This document shows, in pieces, positions 42,988 to 49,146 of a stretch of DNA of 49,146 nt. How positions within the stretch are numbered: position 1 is the stretch's first letter; each line of letters starts with the position of its first letter. The stretch lies in assembly GCA_025966225.1 (NCBI GenBank), contig JAOPVI010000244.1, forward strand, positions 1 to 49,146. The letters run 5' to 3'. The stretch comes from Mycobacterium sp. (GTDB lineage Bacteria; Actinomycetota; Actinomycetes; Mycobacteriales; Mycobacteriaceae). The notes under the pieces are model-generated. The model worked only from the letters and a program-made list of their open reading frames with translations. It had not been told where the DNA came from and did no database searches. A program made the position numbers and the translations under genes.

Positions 42988-43902
42988 ATGTCGTCGGCCA
43001 AGCAGGAGCGCCAGCAGGCCGGCGCGATATCGAACATCCTCTATGGGCTTCGGCGCGCGCCCAGGCAGATTCGCCGCGGGTCGCGTGACGTCATCGAGAA
43101 CGCGGTGTCGCAGCTGTTCGATGCTGCGGTGCAACCACACGGCGTCGCGGCGTCCGGCGAATACCGCATCGAGGAGCTGGCCCGGCTAGGGGGCACCACC
43201 ACCCGGAACATCCGGGTCTACCGGGATCGAGGGCTGCTCCATCCGCCGCTGCGGGTGGGTCGGATCGCGCTGTTCAACGACACCCACCTGACGCGGCTTC
43301 GGCTCGTCACCTCACTGCTCGACCGTGGCTACAACATCGCCCACGTGCACGAGATGCTCAGCGCGTGGGAGCAGGGCAAGAACCTGGGCGACATGCTCGG
43401 GCTCGAGTCCGCCATCGCGGGCAGTTGGGCCACCGAGAAGCCCGAACGGATGAGCGTGTCCGACGCCAAGCGGCTGATCGACGACGACGCGGGCTTCGAG
43501 CGCATGATCGGGTTGGGGGTCGTCCGACTCGAAGACGGCGTGGCCGTCATCGTGCGCCCCAAGCTCATCGAGGCGTTCAACGAGATCCGCCAGTACGGGA
43601 TCAGCATCGACAAGCTCGTCGACATTCACGAACAAGTCACTCCGCTGATCGACGAGATCAGCGGAATCCTGGTGCGCGCAGGCGTCAAGCATGTCGTCGA
43701 CCGCATCAACCCTGGCGCGGCATTGCCGCCAGATACCGAAGTGGCCGAACTGATTACGATGCTGGTGCGTTTTCGCACCCAGGCCGTCAGCGCCGTGAGC
43801 GCGACTTTGGCGTTCTCGATCGAGTCGACCATCGAATCGGCGGTCAGCCAGATCCTGGGTGACTTCATCGCCAAGGAAGCCGACAAGGATCCGCCCGCCT
43901 GA
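42988..43902 (+). CDS. MerR-family transcriptional regulator
   Basis: 304 residues. An N-terminal region of about 50 residues with basic RRAPRQIRRGSRDVIENAV precedes a MerR winged helix: YRIEELARLGGTTTRNIRVYRDRGLLHPPLRVGRIALFNDTHLTRL, followed by LVTSLLDRGYNIAHVHEML. The long C-terminal part is helical (IRQYGISIDKLVDIHEQVTPLIDEISG) and may sense a lipid-like ligand. ATG 42988 lies one base after the monooxygenase stop (TGAGATG). The inverted repeats over the operon promoter at 38616 are its most likely site. In M. tuberculosis the related mymA operon is controlled by the AraC-type VirS, so regulation differs here. Confidence 0.87.
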   Translation: MSSAKQERQQAGAISNILYGLRRAPRQIRRGSRDVIENAVSQLFDAAVQPHGVAASGEYRIEELARLGGTTTRNIRVYRDRGLLHPPLRVGRIALFNDTHLTRLRLVTSLLDRGYNIAHVHEMLSAWEQGKNLGDMLGLESAIAGSWATEKPERMSVSDAKRLIDDDAGFERMIGLGVVRLEDGVAVIVRPKLIEAFNEIRQYGISIDKLVDIHEQVTPLIDEISGILVRAGVKHVVDRINPGAALPPDTEVAELITMLVRFRTQAVSAVSATLAFSIESTIESAVSQILGDFIAKEADKDPPA

Positions 43903-43915
43903 GGCCTGACCTCCC

Positions 43916-43974
43916 GCGAGCAGCCGCAAAAGCCCCTGAAGTTCGGTGTTTCAGGGGCTTTTGCGTGTGCTCGC
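43916..43974. terminator. Bidirectional hairpin between the MerR gene and guaA
   Basis: Arms 43916-43940 and 43950-43974 pair over 25 positions with two mismatches around a nine-base loop. It ends the convergent MerR and guaA transcripts. The core CGCAAAAGCCCCTGAA is identical to that of the hairpin at 11395-11449. Confidence 0.9.
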
Positions 43975-43979
43975 GACAG

Positions 43980-45539
43980 TTACTCCCATTCGATGGTGCC
44001 CGGCGGCTTGCTCGTCACGTCGAGCACGACACGGTTGACCTCCGGCACCTCGTTGGTGATCCGCGTCGAGATCCGTTCCAGCACTTCGTAAGGCACCCGC
44101 GTCCAGTCGGCCGTCATGGCATCCTCGCTGGACACCGGGCGCAGCACGATGGGGTGGCCGTAGGTGCGGCCGTCGCCCTGCACACCGACGGAGCGGACGT
44201 CGGCCAGCAGCACCACCGGGCACTGCCAGATCTGCTTGTCCAACCCGGCTGCGGTCAACTCCTCGCGCGCGATGGCGTCGGCGCGGCGCAACGTGCCGAG
44301 CCGTCCCGCGGTGACCTCACCCACGATCCGGATGGCCAGCCCGGGCCCTGGGAACGGTTGGCGGCCAACGATTTCCTCGGGCAGCCCGAGTTCGCGACCC
44401 ACCGCACGAACCTCGTCCTTGAACAGCAGCCGCAGTGGCTCGACGAGCTTGAACTTCAGGTCGTCGGGCAACCCGCCGACGTTGTGGTGACTCTTGATGT
44501 TGGCCGCGCCCGACCCGCCACCCGACTCGACGACGTCGGGATACAACGTGCCCTGCACCAGGAAGTCGACTTCATCGCCATGGTCACCCACGATGCCTCG
44601 CACCGCACCCTCGAACGCCCGGATGAACTCGCGTCCGATGATCTTGCGCTTGCCTTCCGGGTTGATGACTCCAGAGAGCGCCTCGAGGAAGCGCTCCTCG
44701 GCGTCGACGGTGACTAGTTTGGCGCCGGTGGCAGCGACGAAGTCGCGCTGGACCTGACCCCGCTCCCCCGCACGCAACAGTCCGTGGTCGACGAACACAC
44801 AGGTCAACCGATCGCCGATGGCGCGCTGCACCAGGGCCGCCGCGACGGCCGAGTCGACCCCGCCGGATAACCCGCAGATCGCGTGGCCGTCACCGAGCTG
44901 AACCCTTACCTGCTCGACCAACGCATCGGCGATGTTGGCGGCCGTCCACGTCGAGTCGATGCCAGCGAACTCGTGAAGGAACCGGCTCAATACCTGCTGT
45001 CCGTGGGGCGTGTGCATCACCTCGGGGTGGTACTGCACACCCGCCAGTCGCCGGGCACGATCCTCGAACGCTGCGACGGGAGCGCCCGCGCTGACGGCGA
45101 CGACCTCGAAACCCTCAGGGGCTTCGGTGACCGCGTCGCCGTGACTCATCCACACCGGCTGAGTCTCGGGAAGGTCCGAATGAAGCTGTCCGCCAGTTAC
45201 TTTGAGCTCGGTCCTCCCGTATTCACTGGTGCCGGTATGGGCAACGGTGCCGCCGAGCGCTTGCGCCATCGCCTGGAACCCGTAACAGATACCGAAGACC
45301 GGCACCCCCAGGTCGAAGATCGCAGGGTCGAGCTGCGGCGCGCCGTCGGCGTACACGCTGGCAGGACCGCCGGACAAGACGATCGCCATGGGATCCTTGG
45401 CCTTGAGCTCCTCGACGGTCGCGGAGTGCGGGACGACCTCGGAGTACACGCGCGCTTCACGAACTCGCCGCGCAATCAGCTGCGCGTATTGCGCGCCGAA
45501 GTCGACCACCAGGACGGGCCGGGGGGATGCCGTTTCCAC
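43980..45539 (-). CDS. guaA: GMP synthase (glutamine-hydrolysing)
   Basis: 519-residue enzyme that aminates XMP to GMP. The N-terminal class I glutaminase has Cys85 in FGICYG and His171/Glu173 in [10 protein letters not shown]. The ATP-pyrophosphatase domain has SGGVDS at 225-230. The C-terminal dimerisation domain ends [10 protein letters not shown], the invariant family terminus that contacts the substrate. The GTG at 45539 follows a TAGACT -10 element by six bases, so the transcript is predicted leaderless. The gene ends at a strong convergent hairpin. All motifs and length agree with Rv3396c. Confidence 0.97.
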   Translation of the reverse strand: METASPRPVLVVDFGAQYAQLIARRVREARVYSEVVPHSATVEELKAKDPMAIVLSGGPASVYADGAPQLDPAIFDLGVPVFGICYGFQAMAQALGGTVAHTGTSEYGRTELKVTGGQLHSDLPETQPVWMSHGDAVTEAPEGFEVVAVSAGAPVAAFEDRARRLAGVQYHPEVMHTPHGQQVLSRFLHEFAGIDSTWTAANIADALVEQVRVQLGDGHAICGLSGGVDSAVAAALVQRAIGDRLTCVFVDHGLLRAGERGQVQRDFVAATGAKLVTVDAEERFLEALSGVINPEGKRKIIGREFIRAFEGAVRGIVGDHGDEVDFLVQGTLYPDVVESGGGSGAANIKSHHNVGGLPDDLKFKLVEPLRLLFKDEVRAVGRELGLPEEIVGRQPFPGPGLAIRIVGEVTAGRLGTLRRADAIAREELTAAGLDKQIWQCPVVLLADVRSVGVQGDGRTYGHPIVLRPVSSEDAMTADWTRVPYEVLERISTRITNEVPEVNRVVLDVTSKPPGTIEWE

Positions 45540-45545
45540 TTGGCC

Positions 45546-45551
45546 AGTCTA
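45546..45551 (-). promoter_or_regulatory. -10 element of guaA (leaderless)
   Basis: TAGACT on the minus strand, six bases before GTG 45539, with no Shine-Dalgarno between. No -35 consensus is visible at the right distance. It lies inside the 27-bp gap after the DUF1003 stop. Confidence 0.55.
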
Positions 45552-45566
45552 GTGGCGACCCTCCGC

Positions 45567-46031
45567 TTACCCCTGCGCAGCGGGTGCTGACGGCCGGTTC
45601 GCGTCGGGGTTCGTGCCGACGCAGTGATGGACGGCCGTCGTGAGCTCGAGAATCTGCTGGGACAGTTCCAGCAGCTGGCAGTTCTGTTTGTCCTCCAACT
45701 GCACCAGCTGCCACTGGTGGTCGGCGATCACCTGACGCTTGGCGTCAGCGCGGTTCTGACTGATCATCACGAACGTCGACAGGAAGATCGCTTCGAGCGA
45801 CACGATCATGGTGAGCAGTCCGAACGGATAGGAGTCGAACCCGATCAGGGTGCCAAACACGATCCAGACCGCGAACCAGGCGACATGCAAATAGACGAAC
45901 GCCATCGATCCCGCGAACGTGGTGATCTTGTCCGCAATCCGATTCTGCAGGCTGTTCGCCCGCTCCTCGGCATGCTTGATCAGGGCCGGACTCAGATGAG
46001 GATGCTGGTGTGGCGAAGGCGCGATTGACAT
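45567..46031 (-). CDS. DUF1003 membrane protein
   Basis: 154 residues. NRIADKITTFAGSMAFVYLHVAWFAVWIVFG is the first membrane segment with the DUF1003 signature, and FGLLTMIVSLEAIFLSTFVMISQNRADAKRQVIADHQ the second, running into an acidic and basic helix. The C-terminus (ELSQQILELTTAVHHC) could be a coiled coil. Function is unknown; relatives are often described as CrcB-unrelated small integral proteins. A TACCGT -10 element lies five bases before the ATG (46042-46037), again consistent with leaderless initiation. It lies upstream of guaA on the same strand. Confidence 0.88.
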   Translation of the reverse strand: MSIAPSPHQHPHLSPALIKHAEERANSLQNRIADKITTFAGSMAFVYLHVAWFAVWIVFGTLIGFDSYPFGLLTMIVSLEAIFLSTFVMISQNRADAKRQVIADHQWQLVQLEDKQNCQLLELSQQILELTTAVHHCVGTNPDANRPSAPAAQG

Positions 46032-46036
46032 GGCAC

Positions 46037-46042
46037 ACGGTA
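46037..46042 (-). promoter_or_regulatory. Candidate -10 element of the DUF1003 gene
   Basis: TACCGT on the minus strand, five bases before ATG 46031. The 282-bp divergent gap also holds a perfect small hairpin, GGGGCGG-TAC-CCGCCCC (46127-46143), and TAATCT (46206-46211), a possible -10 for the plus-strand gene at 46314. Confidence 0.4.
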
Positions 46043-46313
46043 ACCAGCCGACTACCCGTCAGTCGGGTCTGCGCAGCGTATTCACAGTAAGATTGCAGAT
46101 AACACCACCCCCATCCGTTTGCTCGAGGGGCGGTACCCGCCCCGTCGTTCGGCAGTGGACAGTTCGCGCTGCATTATTCGCGGTAACACTTTTGCCTGGT
46201 AGAGGTAATCTCAAGACAGACGACCGTCCCACGAAGTGCGCTGTTGTCTGCTGTGTCCGTGAAAGCGAGAACGGCATCCGTGGGGGTCCGAAAGGTCTGG
46301 CGAGGGGGGTCCC

Positions 46314-47570
46314 GTGGACGTGGTACTCGGTGTTTCCGTCGGTCCGTCGACTGCGCGCATCGCGCTGATCGAAGGTACCGAGGCGGATGGCAGCGTGATC
46401 GATGAAGCGGTCCTCGACTTGCCGTCCCCACGCGGTGCGGATGGCGGGTCTGCGGAGATCATCGACACCATCGTCGGCACCCGGCGTTCGTTGGATGAGA
46501 ACGGCCACCGCTTGGTCGCCACGGGTGTCTGCGCGCTCGACGCCTTCGCGGCGCCTTCGCTGCGGGCCGCCCTGGCAAAGAGCGGAGTCGACGACGTCGT
46601 GCTGGTGAGCCAAGACGAATCGACCGCAGCGTTGACCCGTGCGCATTCACCGTTCGACCCCGTCCAGCCAGAAATCACCGCCGCACTCGGTGCGGCGCTG
46701 GCAGCTCCGAGCGCATTGGCACGGGCTGGCGCCGCTCCCGCACCCACCATCGTGCTGTCCGCGCTGGCCCGCCCCGCTCCTGCGACAGCGTCGCCCGACG
46801 CGACCCAGATGACGCCAGCGGACCCTGCCGCGGACGCCACTCAATTGCGTTCGTACGAGCCCCAACTGGCCTACTCCATGGCGGGCAACCAGGAGGCGTT
46901 GACCGATTATCAGCCCGAATCCGGCGCTGAAGACCACACGGCACTCGTGGAAGCCGAACCGTACGACGTCAAATCGGTCAAGCCCGAGCGCAAGTCGTTC
47001 ATGCTGGTCGGAAGCATCGTCTCAGCCGTCGTCGTCATCGGCCTCGGAGCGCTTGCCGTCTCCGTCGCCGTCGGCATCAATCCGACCGCCGACAACACGC
47101 CGATCGCGCCGAACACTCCAACCTTCGGGCCTCCCCCTCCGCCCGCGGGCACGGGTAACTCGGACAAGGTGCCGATTGCCGTCGCCCCGAGCATTCCGGC
47201 TGCGCCACCCGCGAGTATCCCGGCCCCCGAGGTCGCTCCGGCACCGGCGGTACCGGCCAATACGGGTTCGGGCTCAGGTTCGGGTTCGGGCTCGAGTCGA
47301 AGCAGCGGAGGCGGCGGCGGCGGTGCTTCGAATCCCGCCCCGATCGAAGTTCCTCAGGCGCCACCCGCGCCAGAACCCGGGCCTGAAGTTGCACCTCCGC
47401 CCCCCGAGGCGAACATCCCGCCGATGCTGCCTCCGCCGTTGATGCCTCCGCCGTTTATGCCTCCGCCGTTTATGCCATTGATCCCGCCGATCTTCCTTCC
47501 GCCGGAACTGCGGGCGCCCGTCGATCAGCAGAATCCCGCTGGCGGTCCACCCGCAGGGGTGCACCCTTAG
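46314..47570 (+). CDS. Mycobacterial DUF7159-type membrane protein with Pro-rich tail
   Basis: 418 residues. The N-terminal VVLGVSVGPSTARIALIEG opens an actin-like-looking domain (to about 125) that is widespread in mycobacteria and of unknown function. A variable linker is followed by one membrane segment (FMLVGSIVSAVVVIGLGALA, about 223-245). The extracytoplasmic tail is extremely rich in Pro and Ala, with GSGSGSGSGSSRSSGGGGGG near 320 and repeated PPPLMPPPFM units near 375-390. GAGGGG lies six bases before the GTG start. A hairpin around the stop may terminate it. Surface exposure of the tail is inferred from the single membrane span. Confidence 0.82.
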   Translation: MDVVLGVSVGPSTARIALIEGTEADGSVIDEAVLDLPSPRGADGGSAEIIDTIVGTRRSLDENGHRLVATGVCALDAFAAPSLRAALAKSGVDDVVLVSQDESTAALTRAHSPFDPVQPEITAALGAALAAPSALARAGAAPAPTIVLSALARPAPATASPDATQMTPADPAADATQLRSYEPQLAYSMAGNQEALTDYQPESGAEDHTALVEAEPYDVKSVKPERKSFMLVGSIVSAVVVIGLGALAVSVAVGINPTADNTPIAPNTPTFGPPPPPAGTGNSDKVPIAVAPSIPAAPPASIPAPEVAPAPAVPANTGSGSGSGSGSSRSSGGGGGGASNPAPIEVPQAPPAPEPGPEVAPPPPEANIPPMLPPPLMPPPFMPPPFMPLIPPIFLPPELRAPVDQQNPAGGPPAGVHP

Positions 47571-47580
47571 AGGGTGGACC
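47544..47580 (+). terminator. Possible terminator hairpin around the DUF7159 stop
   Basis: GGTCCACCC (47544-47552) pairs with GGGTGGACC (47572-47580), and GGGTGCACCC within the loop is itself a palindrome. There is no U-tract. The stop codon lies in the loop. Confidence 0.45.
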
Positions 47581-47765
47581 CGCCGCCGACGGCGAGCCCT
47601 TGCTAACCCAAGACCATTCGTCGCCCTAGCTGTGGCCTGCCCGCCACAGCACCGACACGCCTTCGTCGGCGACGCCCATGCGGTACCCAACCAGGTGAAA
47701 TTCGCAACTGCTCGGAGTGGCTCGGCAGCGAAGAATTGTGCTTACTCGCCTATTCTCGCAGCGGC

Positions 47766-49146
47766 CTAGCCAGCGGTGCGTTCCGAGCGGATGGGCACCA
47801 GGCGTAGCGCCGCCGGCGCCGACGCGGGCACCACGGGATGATCGGGTGCGATGGGCGCAAGCCGCTTGTACGGCTGCCCCTGCGCGGGTCGCTGGTCGTC
47901 CTGATTCTTGTTGGGCCACAACGACGCTGCCCGCTCGGCTTGAGCGGTGATGGACAACGACGGGTTCACGCCGAGGTTGGCCGACACCGCGGCGCCATCC
48001 ATGACGGCCAGGGTGGGATATCCGTACACCCTTTGGTACGGGTCGATGACACCATGCTTGGGGCTATCGCCGATGGCCGCACCGCCGAGGAAGTGGGCAG
48101 TCAGCGGAATGTTGAAGAGCTCGCCCCACGTGCCGCCCGCGACGCCGTCGATCTTCTTGGCGATGCGACGGGTGACCTCGTTGCCAGCGGGAATCCACGT
48201 CGGGTTCGGCTCGCCGTGGCCCTGCTTGCTGTCCATCACGCGGAAACCGAACTTGGTCTTCCTGGTGAAGGTGGTGATCGAATTGTCCAGGTGCTGCATC
48301 ACCAGCGCGATCACGGTGCGCTCGCTCCACCGGCGCGGGTTGAGCAGGCGCAGGGTGCCCCTGGGGTCGGACTCCGCATTCTGAAACAGCTGCTTCCACC
48401 GCGGCACGTCGGTGCCCTGAGGTCCGGCGCCGTCGGTCATCAACGTCTGCAGTAGCCCCATCGCGTTGGAGCCCTTGCCGTACCGCACCGGTTCTACGTG
48501 AGTGTCGGCGGTCGGGTGGATCGACGACGTGATCGCCACGCCGTGGGTGAGGTCGAGGTCATCCGAGACACTGAGCCGCCCGGCGCCGACGATCGATTCC
48601 GAGTTGGTCCGGGTCAGCAGGCCGAGCTTGTCCGACAGCTTCGGCAGCTTGCCCGTGTCGCGCATCTTGAACAGCAGCTTCTGCGTGCCGTAAGTGCCGG
48701 CCGCCAGGATGACGTAGCGCGCCGTGAACGTCTTCTTCCTTCTGCGCAACTTGCTACCGGTGCGCGCAGTGCGCACCTCCCACAACCCGTCGGCGCGCTG
48801 CTCGAAACTCTTGACCATGGTGAGCGGATGCACCTGTGCGCCAGCTGATTCCGCCAAGCCGAGGTAGTTCTTCAGCAGTGTGTTCTTGGCCCCGAACCGG
48901 CAGCCCGTCATGCACGATCCGCATTCCAGGCAGCCGGTCCGCGCGGGACCGACCCCGCCGAAGTACGGGTCGGGAACGGTCTTGCCGGGGGTTTGTTCGC
49001 CGTCGGGGCCGAAGAACACGCCGACGGGGGTTGCCACGAACGTGTCGCCGACGCCCATGTCCTCGGCGACTTCCTTCATGATCTTGTCGGCGTCGGTGAA
49101 CGTCGGGTTCTTGACCACGCCGAGCATCCGCTGCGCCTGGTCGTAG
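47766..49146 (-). CDS. choD: Cholesterol-oxidase-family GMC flavoprotein ChoD, C-terminal part (5' end outside window)
   Basis: About 459 C-terminal residues are visible; the frame is open to the window end and lacks the N-terminal FAD Rossmann motif, so the start lies beyond 49146. CLECGSCMTGCRFGAKNTLL is the Cys-rich block specific to the mycobacterial ChoD group, and YVILAAGTYGTQKLLFKMRDTG the GMC core. LTAHFLGGAAIGD carries the catalytic-side His, and GAAVSANLGVNPSLSITAQAERAA is the C-terminal FAD closure. M. tuberculosis ChoD (Rv3409c) has 578 residues. Its role as a true cholesterol oxidase is disputed in the literature, so sterol oxidation is only the likely class. Confidence 0.93.
   Translation of the reverse strand, partial: YDQAQRMLGVVKNPTFTDADKIMKEVAEDMGVGDTFVATPVGVFFGPDGEQTPGKTVPDPYFGGVGPARTGCLECGSCMTGCRFGAKNTLLKNYLGLAESAGAQVHPLTMVKSFEQRADGLWEVRTARTGSKLRRRKKTFTARYVILAAGTYGTQKLLFKMRDTGKLPKLSDKLGLLTRTNSESIVGAGRLSVSDDLDLTHGVAITSSIHPTADTHVEPVRYGKGSNAMGLLQTLMTDGAGPQGTDVPRWKQLFQNAESDPRGTLRLLNPRRWSERTVIALVMQHLDNSITTFTRKTKFGFRVMDSKQGHGEPNPTWIPAGNEVTRRIAKKIDGVAGGTWGELFNIPLTAHFLGGAAIGDSPKHGVIDPYQRVYGYPTLAVMDGAAVSANLGVNPSLSITAQAERAASLWPNKNQDDQRPAQGQPYKRLAPIAPDHPVVPASAPAALRLVPIRSERTAG

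Noticed and set aside
47430-47490. Short tandem repeats encoding PPPFM units considered as a CRISPR or satellite array
   Set aside because: They are coding, degenerate at codon level and explained by the Pro-rich tail of the protein.
1-49146. tRNA, rRNA, riboswitch, transposase or phage genes
   Set aside because: None was recognised on either strand; no cloverleaf, RNA core or recombinase motif could be supported by eye.

Overview
The window is a dense, GC-rich actinobacterial chromosome segment. Its genes and their order match the Mycobacterium tuberculosis Rv3340-Rv3409c region as I remember it (metC-metX-methyltransferase, folD, mfpAB conservon, trmL, Rv3368c/Rv3369-type genes, dnaE2, htdY, acrA1, iunH, imuB-imuA', guaA, choD). 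The large blocks that I recall between these genes in M. tuberculosis are missing or replaced. I therefore read it as a fast-growing mycobacterium (Mycolicibacterium-like). That assignment comes from memory of gene content, not from a search. I see no rRNA, tRNA, CRISPR array, transposase or prophage gene.

Layout. 1-2.8 kb: methionine sulfhydrylation (metC 3' part, metX, a methyltransferase). 2.9-6.1 kb: a Phd-type antitoxin with a zeta-like toxin, then an oppositely oriented FAD monooxygenase and its TetR regulator. 6.2-11.4 kb: a small membrane protein and folD, divergent from an old-yellow-enzyme-type oxidoreductase and a twin-FHA ABC transporter (Rv1747 type). 11.4-16.3 kb: a five-gene minus-strand operon (sensor kinase, roadblock, DUF742, GTPase MfpB, pentapeptide gyrase-binding protein MfpA). 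16.6-18.8 kb: trmL, a decayed stretch with gene remnants, a divergent nitroreductase / F420-type flavoenzyme pair, and a small secreted protein. 19-22.4 kb: SOS-controlled dnaE2. 22.5-31.1 kb: FAD monooxygenase, secreted histidine phosphatase, DUF899-SRPBCC pair, SDR, hydratase, acrA1-like reductase and iunH. 31.1-34.4 kb: ohr-ohrR and the SOS-controlled imuA'-imuB pair. 34.7-38.6 kb: a lipoprotein and a three-gene sedolisin protease operon. 38.7-43.9 kb: a five-gene oxidative cluster (esterase, SDR, ferritin-like diiron protein, Baeyer-Villiger-type monooxygenase, MerR regulator). 44-49.1 kb: guaA, two membrane-protein genes and the C-terminal part of choD.

How the genes work together. dnaE2 and imuA'-imuB form the mycobacterial mutasome, and each has a perfect TCGAAC-N4-GTTCGA LexA box. 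The mfp operon couples a receptor-like kinase to a small GTPase and a DNA-mimicking pentapeptide protein. Several promoters place a TANNNT -10 element 6-7 nt before the start codon, which predicts leaderless mRNAs. One 23-bp divergent gap carries two such elements that overlap. A 17-26 bp GC-rich repeat sits inside three coding regions without breaking the frame. I consider the sedolisin operon, the ferritin-like/BVMO cluster and the Phd-zeta pair the least described systems here.
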